DNA of 64,000 nucleotides from NCBI RefSeq assembly GCF_900095265.1, contig NZ_LT607658.1:173524-237523 (forward strand), in the 5' to 3' direction. Source of the DNA: Janthinobacterium sp. UMAB-56 (lineage in GTDB: Bacteria > Pseudomonadota > Gammaproteobacteria > Burkholderiales > Burkholderiaceae_D). Below the pieces are notes generated by a model that saw nothing but the letters and a program-made list of their open reading frames with translations, searched no databases and had not been told where the DNA came from. A program made the translations under genes and the position numbers. Each line of letters begins with the position of its first letter. Positions within the stretch are counted from its first letter, which is position 1. Shown piece by piece: positions 46,779 to 55,149 of the stretch.

Positions 46779-46964
46779 ATGTATGTAACGCCAGCGCCGG
46801 GTCTGACGATTCCGGACCCTGATTTACAGGACGTCCTGCCAGCCAATGGCCGGGAAGTGCCTGATACGCCGTACTGGCAGCGCCGCATCTTCGACCGTGA
46901 TGTATCGGTCAAGGCTGCTGTCGCTGAAAAGCCGCCGCGTTCGACCGGGAGTAATAAAGAATGA
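46779..46964 (+). CDS. DUF2635 protein
   Basis: A 61-residue protein with the DUF2635 pattern MYVTPAPGLTIPDPDLQDVLPANGREVPDTPYWQRRIFDRDV. It is found directly before the tail sheath gene in Mu-like phages and overlaps it here by four bases. Function unknown. Confidence 0.8.
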   Translation: MYVTPAPGLTIPDPDLQDVLPANGREVPDTPYWQRRIFDRDVSVKAAVAEKPPRSTGSNKE

Positions 46965-48442
46965 CCATCCCATTCAAAGGCGTCCCAAACAACATCCGGG
47001 TTCCGCTGTTCTATGCGGAAGTCGACAACTCCCGCGCCAACTCGGCGCAGGCGGCGCAGCGCGCGCTGATCATCGGCCAGATCACGGCGGCGGGCACGGC
47101 GGTGCCGAACGTGCCGATTATTTCCCAGGGCGCCGCTGACGCTGCACTGGCCGGTGGCCAGGGTTCGATGCTGGCGTTGATGACGGCAGCTTATCGCCTG
47201 AACGACACCTTCGGCGAGGTGTGGTACCTGCCGCTGCTCGATGACCCGGCTGCGGGCGCCGCGACTGGCACGCTGACCTTCAGCGCGGCTGCGACCGCGA
47301 GCGGCACGGTCTACGCGTACGTTGCCGGCGTTCGCTACGCGATGCCGGTCATGGCAACGCAGACGGTGGCACAGCTGGCAACGGCGCTGGCCGCCCTGGT
47401 CAATGCTGACGGTGCCTGTCCGGTCAAGGCGGCGGCTGCTGCAGGCGTGGTGACCTTCACCGCGGTGAACAAGGGCCCGTGCGGCAACGATATCGATCTG
47501 CAGCTGAACTACCAGGGTTCGCGTGGTGGCGAAGTGCTGCCGGCCGGCCTGACCGTGGCCATCGCACCAATGGCAGGCGGCGCCACGGCGCCATCGATGG
47601 CGGCGGCGTTTGCGAACCTGGGCGACCAGACGTTCGACTTCATCGTTTGCCCGTACACGGACGTGATATCGCTCGACGCCATCAAAGCGCTGATGAACGA
47701 TACGACCGGCCGCTGGTCATGGAACAGCCAGTTGTATGGCCACTTCTTCGGGGCCTACAAAGGCACGTTCGGCGCCCAGGTAACAATGGGTACCGCGCGC
47801 AACGACCAGCATGGAAGCGTGATGGGCGTGAACGGCTCGCCGACGCCGTCCTGGATCTGGGCGGCGGGGACGGCAGGTGCTGCGGCCGTCAGCCTGCGCA
47901 ACGATCCTGCATTGCCCCTGCAGACGGTGGCGATCCAGGGCGTGCTGCCGCCGCCGCTGCAGAGCCGTTTCCAGATGACGGACCAGAACATTTTGCTGCA
48001 CTCGGGCATTTCGACCTTTTCGGTAGCCGATGACGGCACGGTGTCGATCCAGAATCTGATCACGACCTATCAGAAAAACGCGTTCGGCAACCTGGACGAC
48101 AGTTACCTGCAGATCGAAACGATGTTCACCCTGGCCTACGTGCTGCGCGAGCTGCGCACCATGGTGACCAGCAAATACGCCCGCGTGAAGCTGGCGGCCA
48201 ACGGCACGCGCTTTGGCTCGGGCGCTGCGATTGTGACGCCAAACATCATCCGCGCCGACCTGATCGCCAAGTATCGCGAACTGGAAGACGCCGGCATCGT
48301 GCAAAACGCTGACGCGTTCAAAGCGGGCCTGGTGGTGGAGCAGAACAGCCAGAACCCGAACCGCGTCGACGTGCTGTATCCGGGCATCCTGATCAACCAG
48401 CTGCGGATCTTCGCGCTGCTCAATCAGTTCCGCCTGCAGTAA
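46961..48442 (+). CDS. contractile tail sheath protein, Mu gpL-like
   Basis: A 493-residue sheath protein: MTIPFKGVPNNIRVPLFYAEVDNSRAN and ALIIGQITAAGTA at the N-terminus, QTFDFIVCPYTD in the middle, and LQIETMFTLAYVLRELRTMVTSKYARVKLA and VLYPGILINQLRIFALLNQFR at the end. These are signature features of Mu-type sheath and show that the phage is a myovirus. A terminator follows. Confidence 0.92.
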   Translation: MTIPFKGVPNNIRVPLFYAEVDNSRANSAQAAQRALIIGQITAAGTAVPNVPIISQGAADAALAGGQGSMLALMTAAYRLNDTFGEVWYLPLLDDPAAGAATGTLTFSAAATASGTVYAYVAGVRYAMPVMATQTVAQLATALAALVNADGACPVKAAAAAGVVTFTAVNKGPCGNDIDLQLNYQGSRGGEVLPAGLTVAIAPMAGGATAPSMAAAFANLGDQTFDFIVCPYTDVISLDAIKALMNDTTGRWSWNSQLYGHFFGAYKGTFGAQVTMGTARNDQHGSVMGVNGSPTPSWIWAAGTAGAAAVSLRNDPALPLQTVAIQGVLPPPLQSRFQMTDQNILLHSGISTFSVADDGTVSIQNLITTYQKNAFGNLDDSYLQIETMFTLAYVLRELRTMVTSKYARVKLAANGTRFGSGAAIVTPNIIRADLIAKYRELEDAGIVQNADAFKAGLVVEQNSQNPNRVDVLYPGILINQLRIFALLNQFRLQ

Positions 48443-48453
48443 GACAACCCCAG

Positions 48454-48478
48454 GGCCGCTATCCAGCGGCCTTTTTTT
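48454..48478 (+). terminator. terminator after the sheath gene
   Basis: GGCCGCT (48454-48460), loop ATCC, AGCGGCC (48465-48471) and seven T. Likely partial termination inside the late operon, near the highly expressed sheath and tube genes. Confidence 0.8.
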
Positions 48479-48491
48479 ATAGGAGCCTGAA

Positions 48492-48860
48492 TTGGCAGAT
48501 ACCACCAACCGGTTGGCAGGCGTTGCATACCTGACGGTCGACGGAACGAATTACATGCTCGCCGGCGATTTCGCATACAGCGTGGCGAAGGTGGCGCGCG
48601 AAACGCTGGTCGGTCAGGACCGCGTACACGGCTACTCCGAGAAGCCGGCAGCGGGCAAGATGTCGTGCACCGTGCGCGACTCCGGCGGCCTGAGCGTCGC
48701 CAATTTCAACGCCATGACGAACGTGACCGTCACCGTTGAATTGGCAAACGGCAAGACGATTGTCGGCCGCAATATGTGGACCGTGGAGGCCCAGGAGGTG
48801 AAAACCGCCGAAGCTACTTTTGAAGTGAAATGGGAAGGTTTCAGCGTCGAGGAGGCGTAA
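48492..48860 (+). CDS. tail tube protein, Mu gpM-like
   Basis: A 122-residue tube subunit. TTG start at 48492 with AGGAG (48481-48485) six bases upstream. Motifs: NRLAGVAYLTVDGTNYMLAGDFAYSV, KPAAGKMSCTVRDSGGLSV, NGKTIVGRNMWTVEAQEVKTAEATFEVKWEG, typical of the Mu tail tube family. It forms the inner tube within the sheath. Confidence 0.88.
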   Translation: MADTTNRLAGVAYLTVDGTNYMLAGDFAYSVAKVARETLVGQDRVHGYSEKPAAGKMSCTVRDSGGLSVANFNAMTNVTVTVELANGKTIVGRNMWTVEAQEVKTAEATFEVKWEGFSVEEA

Positions 48861-48863
48861 AAA

Positions 48864-49190
48864 ATGATTGATCAAGAAAATTTGGATGGTGTGGACGGTG
48901 CAGGCTCTGCGGCTGAAATCGTAGACGAAAAGACGCTGCAGCTGCGTAAGCCGGTGGCGCTGGGCCACATCGAATACGCCACGCTTGACCTGCGTGAGCC
49001 GACTGCTGGCGACTTGTCGAAAGCGTCGAAGGCCGGCAGTGATGTTGACGTGGCGATCGCGCTGATTTCGATCGTGGCGAAGGTGCCGCGCGGCGCCATT
49101 GAAAAACTGTGCCAGCGCGACTTCCAGGAGGCGGCTGATTTTTTAGGCAGCTTTACTGTACTTGGCCCTCCAACTGGCGTGAAGTCGTAG
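48864..49190 (+). CDS. tail assembly chaperone, upstream frame (Mu gp41-like)
   Basis: A 108-residue product of unshifted translation, with KTLQLRKPVALGHIEYATLDLREPTAGDLSKAS as the family motif. It helps the tape measure protein assemble. The frame contains a slippery T TTT TTA at 49139-49145; a share of ribosomes should shift back one base and make a longer form. Unshifted reading ends at TAG 49188-49190. Confidence 0.88.
   Translation: MIDQENLDGVDGAGSAAEIVDEKTLQLRKPVALGHIEYATLDLREPTAGDLSKASKAGSDVDVAIALISIVAKVPRGAIEKLCQRDFQEAADFLGSFTVLGPPTGVKS
49139..49145 (+). promoter_or_regulatory. programmed -1 frameshift site
   Basis: T TTT TTA in the zero frame (codons TTT 49140-49142 and TTA 49143-49145) fits the X XXY YYZ heptamer. 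The -1 frame is open from here to TAA at 49307-49309. Confidence 0.8.
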
Positions 49191-49309
49191 CCGAGCTGAC
49201 CAAGTATTACGGCTGGGGGCCGCACGACGGGTGGTCCCTGACCTGGACCGAGCTTGACTGGTGGAGCGAGCAGGCGCAGCGAATGCTCAAAGCGGGAGAG
49301 GCTGAATAA
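49145..49309 (+). CDS. tail assembly chaperone, -1 frameshift extension (Mu gp42-like)
   Basis: A continuation in the -1 frame, about 54 residues: RQLYCTWPSNWREVVAELTK, then YYGWGPHDGWSLTWTELDWW and SEQAQRMLKAGEAE. The Trp-rich sequence is typical of the T part of tail chaperones. It has no independent start codon or ribosome site and should only be made as a fusion to the upstream protein. Its TAA overlaps the tape measure ATG. Confidence 0.8.
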   Translation, partial: RQLYCTWPSNWREVVAELTKYYGWGPHDGWSLTWTELDWWSEQAQRMLKAGEAE

Positions 49310-51225
49310 TGGCAAGCGTTTTTAATATTGTTATCACGGCCGTCGACCGTGCCACGCGAACAGTGCGGCAAATTAATGACACGTTCGAGCGGCTGGCCAG
49401 GCCGCTCGTTTTGATTCGCCGCTCGGTTCAGCAGCTCAGCACTGAACTGGGCCTGGACAAGGTGGCCAAGGCAATGGGCGGCGTCGGCCGGTCCGCGCTC
49501 GATGTCGCCGGCCGAGTGCGCTCGATCGTGGCGCCGATGGCCGCCGTGATCGGTGTCGGCTCGATCGCCGGCTTGCTGGCGTTGGCCACCAGTTGGGGTA
49601 CGGTCGGCATGGAAGTGAGCAAGGCCGGGGCATTGATCGGCATGTCGACGTCGACACTGATGTCGATGCGTGGCGCGGCCAAGCTGGCTGGCGTGACGGC
49701 GGAAGAGCTGACCGGAAGCTTGAAGTCGGTCGGCGATACGATGGAAGATGCGCTGTTCGGGCGGAACCAATCGGCGCTGATGCTGCTTAATAAAATGCGC
49801 ATCGGCATCCACAAGACGGCAGACGGCTCGATCGATGCCGCGCGTGGCTTCAAGGATATCGCCACCTACATTTCGGGTATCAAAAGCGCCCAGGTGCAGG
49901 GCGTCATTGCGCGCCAGTTCGGCATCGAGGCGGCTTTGCCGTTGCTGCGCAAGGGCGCCAAGGGCATCGAGGAGTTCCAGCAGAAAGTTGCCGAGTTTGG
50001 TGGTTCACGCACTGCCGGCGCGATCGCGGCCGCTGACCAGTTTGGTTTCAAGATGGTGTCGCTCAGCATGGCCACCGAGGGCGTGAAAATTTCGATCGGT
50101 GAGCGGCTGATTCCGGTACTGCAGCCGTTCATTGAAAAACTGATCACCTGGGTGACGGCCAACCGCGAGCTGATCGCTACCAGGGTGACCGAGTTTGTCG
50201 CGGCGTTTGCCACCTGGATCGAGCGCATCAATTTCAATGATGTGTTGAATGGCATGACCAGCTTTATCTCGGGCGTTGCCGGCGTGATCGATTCGCTCGG
50301 TGGCTGGAAAACTGCCGCCTTGCTGGTGATGGGCGTGATGGCCGGGCCGTTCCTGTTGAGCGTGGCCACATTTGGGGCCAGCCTGGTGCGCTTGGGCGTG
50401 ACCATCATCCCTGTGTTCATCCGCGCGCTGGGGCTGATGCGCCTGGCCATGCTGGCCAACCCGATCACCGCGATTGTGATGGCCATTGCGACAGTGGCGC
50501 TCTTTCTATATGAAAACTGGGACAAGGTCAAGAAGTGGTGGAAGGGCCTGTGGGGTGATATGTCCGACGACGCGGCCAAAAGTCAAAGCGCGATCGCCAA
50601 AACCACGGAAAAGCTGGCCAAGGGTACCAAGGGTCTTGGTGAAAAGCAGACCGGCGGTGCCTCGGGTGACTGGGGCGACCGCCGGGGCGGTGGTGCTTCG
50701 GGTGACTGGGAGGACGCATCTGGCACGCGCTCCCGCGCCCCACGCGGCATTCGCAATAACAACCCGGGCAATCTGCGGTCCTGGGGCGATATGCCGCGTG
50801 AGGATGGCTTTGCACGCTTTCCCACGCCCGAGGCCGGGCTTGCCGCGATGATCAAGAATTTGCAGGTCCAGCAAAGCAAGCATGGCCTGAACACGATCGC
50901 CGGCATCATTGGACGGTGGGCGCCACCAAAAGAAAACGATACGGCTGGCTATGTCGGCAACGTCTCAAAGCAGACAGGATTTGGCGCGCACCAGCCGCTG
51001 GACCTGACCGATAAAAAGACGGTGGCGCCGCTGATTTCCAGCATGATCCGGCAAGAGGGTAACAGCGCCGGCTACAGCAAGGACATGGTCGAAAAGGCGG
51101 TGACGCAGGTAGTGGTCGACTTCAAAAATGCGCCGGCGGGAACAACGGCGACAGCAAATATGAAAGGTGGGGATATGGTGCCTGTGCGAGTGAATCACTC
51201 GATGCCTACCCTGGCGGCGGGATGA
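49309..51225 (+). CDS. tail tape measure protein with C-terminal RNNNPGNLR domain
   Basis: A 638-residue protein. The first 450 residues have the tape measure pattern: an N-terminal MASVFNIVITAVDRATRTVRQ, Gly/Ala-rich helices, and hydrophobic segments near 80-105, 340-385 and 390-405. From about residue 478, RGIRNNNPGNLRSWGDM and FARFPTPEAGLAAMIKNL match a phage domain linked to peptidoglycan-degrading virion proteins. The fusion may help cell-wall passage. The relatively short length implies a short tail. Confidence 0.85.
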   Translation: MASVFNIVITAVDRATRTVRQINDTFERLARPLVLIRRSVQQLSTELGLDKVAKAMGGVGRSALDVAGRVRSIVAPMAAVIGVGSIAGLLALATSWGTVGMEVSKAGALIGMSTSTLMSMRGAAKLAGVTAEELTGSLKSVGDTMEDALFGRNQSALMLLNKMRIGIHKTADGSIDAARGFKDIATYISGIKSAQVQGVIARQFGIEAALPLLRKGAKGIEEFQQKVAEFGGSRTAGAIAAADQFGFKMVSLSMATEGVKISIGERLIPVLQPFIEKLITWVTANRELIATRVTEFVAAFATWIERINFNDVLNGMTSFISGVAGVIDSLGGWKTAALLVMGVMAGPFLLSVATFGASLVRLGVTIIPVFIRALGLMRLAMLANPITAIVMAIATVALFLYENWDKVKKWWKGLWGDMSDDAAKSQSAIAKTTEKLAKGTKGLGEKQTGGASGDWGDRRGGGASGDWEDASGTRSRAPRGIRNNNPGNLRSWGDMPREDGFARFPTPEAGLAAMIKNLQVQQSKHGLNTIAGIIGRWAPPKENDTAGYVGNVSKQTGFGAHQPLDLTDKKTVAPLISSMIRQEGNSAGYSKDMVEKAVTQVVVDFKNAPAGTTATANMKGGDMVPVRVNHSMPTLAAG

Positions 51226-52106
51226 GTATCGATGGCGCCCTGGGCGCGATAGGTTCCATCACCACCACCATCGGTAGTGCGGCAAATTTGGTGAAGCGTG
51301 TCAGCGGCGACAAGGGTGCGGCTGCACCTGGTGCCGCCTCCTGGTTCTCACAGCTGCGGCCGGCATCCTTTCGTGGTGTGCCATTCGGCGTGCTGGGCGG
51401 TTCAGGCAAATTCGGCCGGCGCCAGGTGGTGCATGAATACCCATTCCGGGACACGGTATGGGTGGAGGACTTGGGCCGGTCTGCTCGTCACGTCAGCGTC
51501 AGCGGCTTCCTGGTCGGTGATGATGCCATTGCCAAGCGTGACCGGCTGATTGCGGCGATCGAGACCGCCGGCGACGGCGATTTGATGCATCCCACGTATG
51601 GCCAGCTGCGTGTCAGCGTGATGGAGTTTTCAACGGAGGAGCGTTGGGACCAGGGCCGGGTGTTCATGGTCAATTTCAATGTGATCGAGTCTGGCCAGCG
51701 TGTTTTCCCGAGCGTGGCCACCTCGACCGGCAGCGCAGTCAAAACGGCAGCTAAGGCGGCGGACGCCGCCAGCGCGACCGATTTCGCATCGAAGGTGGGC
51801 GCGGCCCTGAAGCAGGGCGCTGTGACGGCAGCGCAGGCGGCCAGCACGGCCGCTGCCTGGGGGCGCAAGGCGCAGTCGCTGGCGAACGACGCGACCAACT
51901 TGTACAACATGGTGGGCACGCTGACAGGCAGTGTCGGCCGGTACGCAAAGAGCCCAGGCATCGGCAAGTTTGCCGTTCTCGCCGGCGCGGTGGCGTCGGC
52001 CGAGACGACGATCCCGAAGCTGATCGCATTGGGGGCGTCGGCGCGGACATCGGTAACTGGTGCGATTGCAAAATTGACGTCGACGGGATCGGGGCTGGGA
52101 CCATGA
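51222..52106 (+). CDS. DNA circularisation/baseplate protein, Mu gpN-like (N-terminal part)
   Basis: A 294-residue protein with the DNA_circ_N signature: LRPASFRGVPFGVLGGSGKFGRRQVVHEYPFRDTVWVEDLGR, then HVSVSGFLVGDD and RDRLIAAIETAGDGDLMHPTYG. In Mu, gpN is a baseplate hub protein. The C-terminal part is Ala/Thr-rich. The following gene seems to supply the rest of the usual longer family protein. Confidence 0.85.
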   Translation: MSIDGALGAIGSITTTIGSAANLVKRVSGDKGAAAPGAASWFSQLRPASFRGVPFGVLGGSGKFGRRQVVHEYPFRDTVWVEDLGRSARHVSVSGFLVGDDAIAKRDRLIAAIETAGDGDLMHPTYGQLRVSVMEFSTEERWDQGRVFMVNFNVIESGQRVFPSVATSTGSAVKTAAKAADAASATDFASKVGAALKQGAVTAAQAASTAAAWGRKAQSLANDATNLYNMVGTLTGSVGRYAKSPGIGKFAVLAGAVASAETTIPKLIALGASARTSVTGAIAKLTSTGSGLGP

Positions 52107-52666
52107 GTACTGCAAGCGATTTTGCCGTTGCGGCTCAGGACCTGGCGGCCGCCTTGTACGGTGCTGCAGTCAAGCGAGCCGACGCACTGCGGCTGCTATC
52201 GAGCCTGGCCGACTTCTTCCCCGACGAAGTGACGTCGACGTCGGTCATCGGCTCGGCGATGGCCGTGATGCAGGATGCGACCGGAGAGCTGTTCAGGCGC
52301 GCCGCCATCGTTGCGCTGGCCAGGGCCTCGGCCGAGTATGAGCCGACATCCGCTGACGATGCTGCAGCCGTCAGGCAGGCCGTCTGCGGGGCGCTGGACG
52401 CCGAGATCATCAGCGCAGGGGATCAGGGGCAGGACGCGACGTTCAACGCCTTGCGTGCCTTGCGCGCGGCCGTCTCGCATGACTTGGCGACGCGTGGCGC
52501 CCAGCTGGCCGGTGTTGCGAGCGTCGGCAGCAACCTGTCGATGCCAGCTCCGGTCATGGCGCAGCGGCTTTACCGGAGTCCTGTGCGGTCGGATGAACTG
52601 GTGTCGCAAGCGAACCCGATTCATCCGGCTTTTATGCCGACCAAGTTCAAGGCGTTGTCATCTTAA
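52103..52666 (+). CDS. gpN C-terminal-like protein
   Basis: A 187-residue helical protein containing YEPTSADDAAAVRQAVCGALDAEI, LRAAVSHDLATRGAQLAG, RSDELVSQANPIHPAFMP and KFKAL. These features normally end a single long gpN-like protein. Here they start a new frame with a four-base overlap, so the family appears split into two chains. Its stop overlaps the convergent gene by four bases. Confidence 0.65.
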   Translation: MSTASDFAVAAQDLAAALYGAAVKRADALRLLSSLADFFPDEVTSTSVIGSAMAVMQDATGELFRRAAIVALARASAEYEPTSADDAAAVRQAVCGALDAEIISAGDQGQDATFNALRALRAAVSHDLATRGAQLAGVASVGSNLSMPAPVMAQRLYRSPVRSDELVSQANPIHPAFMPTKFKALSS

Positions 52667-53076
52667 CCTGCTGGCAAGGTGTTGGACGATGAGTTGGTCG
52701 TTGGCTTAAACGGCTCGCAGACACCTTCAATGTAGTCGGTAGCGACGTAGTAAGCATCGCTGTCGTTCACCGCGACATGACTGATGGATACCCAGCCGTC
52801 AGGCGTAGCTACCCTGCCTTTTGAAAACAGCCTCAATGATGCTTCCTTAAACGTGCGGCCATATGGGCGGCCACATCCCGCTTCCTGCATCAGTTGTCGA
52901 TAGTGGGAGAGATTCGTCTTTTTGGCGTCAAAGCCTAGAGCTTGATAGGCATAGGCGGCCGGCTTGGGGGCCAGGCAAAAAACCGCGTTACCGGTCTTTA
53001 TATGGCACTCGGCGAAGGCGTTTCCGGATAAGGCGAGCATGGCGAAGCATATTGAATTTTTCATTTTTTGTTTCAT
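52663..53076 (-). CDS. secreted moron protein inside the tail module
   Basis: The only minus-strand gene among the tail genes. ATG 53076 has AAGGAG seven bases upstream. The 137 residues begin with a signal peptide (KNSICFAMLALSGNAFA), then ECHIKTGNAVFCLAPKP, GCGRPYG and EGVCEP, giving four mature cysteines that may form disulfides, plus VATPDGWVSISHVAVN. Its reversed orientation, own ribosome site and export signal fit a lysogenic-conversion (moron) gene, for example superinfection exclusion; the exact role is unknown. Confidence 0.7.
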   Translation of the reverse strand: MKQKMKNSICFAMLALSGNAFAECHIKTGNAVFCLAPKPAAYAYQALGFDAKKTNLSHYRQLMQEAGCGRPYGRTFKEASLRLFSKGRVATPDGWVSISHVAVNDSDAYYVATDYIEGVCEPFKPTTNSSSNTLPAG

Positions 53077-53111
53077 GCGTTCTCCTTTTAATTCAACTGA
53101 TTGTAAAAAAT

Positions 53112-54212
53112 ATGGCAGATGATCTCACATTAATTGTTGGCGGTCGGAAACTGTCGGGTTGGACCTCTATCCGTGTATCGCGCGGCATCGAGCGCTGCCC
53201 GAGCGATTTCGACGTGATGATGACCGAGCTTTATCCAGGCGACGTCGGCGCTTTCGTTATTCAGCCTGGCGATGCATGCCAGGTGCTGCTAGGCGCTGAC
53301 CTGGTCATCACAGGCTACGTCGACCGCCTGGTGCCATCGTTTAACGCCGGCCAGCATGCCTTGCGCGTAATGGGCCGCAGCAAGTGCGCTGACCTGGTCG
53401 ACTGTGACGCCGAGTGGCCTGGTGGTCAGATCACCGGGTCGAGCGTGCTGGAGATCGCCCGCAAGCTTGCATTGCCGTACGGCGTGTCCACTACTGGTGC
53501 AGATGCAGTGCCGATTACGGTGTCCACGGACGTGACCGATTCAGATCCGCCTATCCATCAATTTAACCTGATGCTTGGCGAGAAGGCTTTTGAGATCATC
53601 GAGCGGCTGTGCCGATATGCGGCGCTGCTGGCCTATGACGATCCTGCTGGCAACTTGTTCCTGACCCGCGTTGGAAAAGTTAGTGCGGCCAGCGGTTTTA
53701 CCCAGGGGAAGAACGTGCAGTCGGCTTCGCTGGAGTACTCGATGGACCAGCGTTATTCCGAGATCCTGGCATTTATCCAGAATGTCGATACATTCTCCGA
53801 TGCCGGTGATGGCGGCAATTTCGTCATGAAGGTAAATGACGAAAACGTGCCGCGTCATCGCCGCAAGGTGCTGATCGCCGAGAGTGGTGATGCCAACTTT
53901 AACGTACTGCGGCAACGCGCTGACTGGGAGCGTTCGCGCCGCTCGGGCCGATCGCGGCGGCTGCAGCTGGTGACGGATGGATGGCGTGACTCGGCTGGCA
54001 AACTTTACCAGCCAAACACGCTGGTGCCGGTCGATTTTCCTGCCCTGAAGCTGGCCCCTACAACCTGGCTGATCAGCGACGTGACATACAAGCGTGATGC
54101 GAACACAGGCACCACGTGCGAGCTGGTGATCATGCCGCCAACAGCTTTCGAGGTGCAGCCGATTCTGCTCGTCAAGGCGCTTGCTGAAGTTCCAGCAGCG
54201 GCGGGCAAATGA
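53112..54212 (+). CDS. baseplate hub protein, Mu gpP-like
   Basis: A 366-residue protein of the gpP/gpD hub family: MADDLTLIVGGRKLSGWTSIRVSRGIERCPSDFDV, PGDACQVLLGADLVITGYVDRL, and the C-terminal domain FEIIERLCRYAALLAYDD. ATG 53112 gives the family start. Longer in-frame reading from 52863 covers the antisense moron and is rejected. Its ribosome site is weak, possibly damaged by the moron insertion. Confidence 0.88.
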   Translation: MADDLTLIVGGRKLSGWTSIRVSRGIERCPSDFDVMMTELYPGDVGAFVIQPGDACQVLLGADLVITGYVDRLVPSFNAGQHALRVMGRSKCADLVDCDAEWPGGQITGSSVLEIARKLALPYGVSTTGADAVPITVSTDVTDSDPPIHQFNLMLGEKAFEIIERLCRYAALLAYDDPAGNLFLTRVGKVSAASGFTQGKNVQSASLEYSMDQRYSEILAFIQNVDTFSDAGDGGNFVMKVNDENVPRHRRKVLIAESGDANFNVLRQRADWERSRRSGRSRRLQLVTDGWRDSAGKLYQPNTLVPVDFPALKLAPTTWLISDVTYKRDANTGTTCELVIMPPTAFEVQPILLVKALAEVPAAAGK

Positions 54213-54709
54213 TCGGGGCCATCGAACGGTTGTACCGCTGCGTCATGCTGGCTTTCGGGCGTGGCCGCATCACCTTCGTCGATGATAGCGGCGCCGTGCA
54301 AAAGCTGCAGGTACGGTTTGGATCGATGGAAATCATCGACAACATGCCGGCGCCACACGACTACGGCTATACCTGCCACCCGCCGATCGGCTCTGATGTG
54401 TTTGCGTCGTTCCTGGGCGGGAATAGGTCAAACGGCCTGGTCGTGTCGATCGGTAGCCAGGCTTACCGCATGAAGAACCTGGCTTCGGGCGAGGTGGCCA
54501 TTTACGACGCGCTGGGCCAGTCGGTCCACCTGACGCAGGCCGGCATCGTGATCAACAGCGGTGGCTTGCCGATCACCATCAACGGCGATATCCAGCTGAA
54601 TGGCTCATTGAACGCCACGGGCGATATTGTGGCCGACGGTATCAGCCTGGACCACCACAAGCACGGCGGCGTGCGGGTGGGCACTGATGAGTCAGGAGAG
54701 CCGGTATGA
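54209..54709 (+). CDS. baseplate spike protein, Mu gp45-like
   Basis: A 166-residue membrane-piercing spike: N-terminal OB-like domain (GRGRITFVDDSGAVQKLQVRF, HDYGYTCHPPIGSDVFASFLGG), then a beta-helix of repeated ITINGDIQLNGSLNATGDIVADG. A C-terminal DHHKHGGV supplies the His-x-His iron site at the needle tip. It overlaps both neighbours by four bases. Confidence 0.9.
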   Translation: MIGAIERLYRCVMLAFGRGRITFVDDSGAVQKLQVRFGSMEIIDNMPAPHDYGYTCHPPIGSDVFASFLGGNRSNGLVVSIGSQAYRMKNLASGEVAIYDALGQSVHLTQAGIVINSGGLPITINGDIQLNGSLNATGDIVADGISLDHHKHGGVRVGTDESGEPV

Positions 54710-55149
54710 GCGACACCAGGACGATATGGATACGCGACATGGCGCGCGGCGACTGGGCGCACGACAACGCAAATCTGGCCAGCGGGGATGACCTGGAGAC
54801 GGCAATCCTGATTAGCCTGTTCAGCGATCGGGAGGCAAGTTCTGACGACGTCATCTCGGATGGTACTGGTGATCCACGTGGCTGGATTGGCGACGTCGAC
54901 CAAGACTACAAGATTGGCTCGCGCTTGTGGCTTCTAGAGCGCGCCAAGCAGACGCAGGAAACACTGCGGCTGGCAAACGACTACATCGCCGAGTCGCTGC
55001 AATGGCTGATCGATGACAGCGTGGTGGCCCGCTTCGACATCACGACTGAATGGACTCGTCCAGGCATGCTGGGAGCCAATTTGGTGGCGTATCAACAGAG
55101 TGGTGCGGCAATCGCATTTAATTTTAGCTGGGTATGGAGGGCAAACTAG
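54706..55149 (+). CDS. baseplate protein, Mu gp46-like
   Basis: A 147-residue wedge protein of the gp46 family: NLASGDDLETAILISLFSDREAS, GWIGDVDQDYKIGSRLWLLERAKQ, TLRLANDYIAESLQWLIDD. It connects spike and baseplate arms. Confidence 0.88.
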   Translation: MSDTRTIWIRDMARGDWAHDNANLASGDDLETAILISLFSDREASSDDVISDGTGDPRGWIGDVDQDYKIGSRLWLLERAKQTQETLRLANDYIAESLQWLIDDSVVARFDITTEWTRPGMLGANLVAYQQSGAAIAFNFSWVWRAN

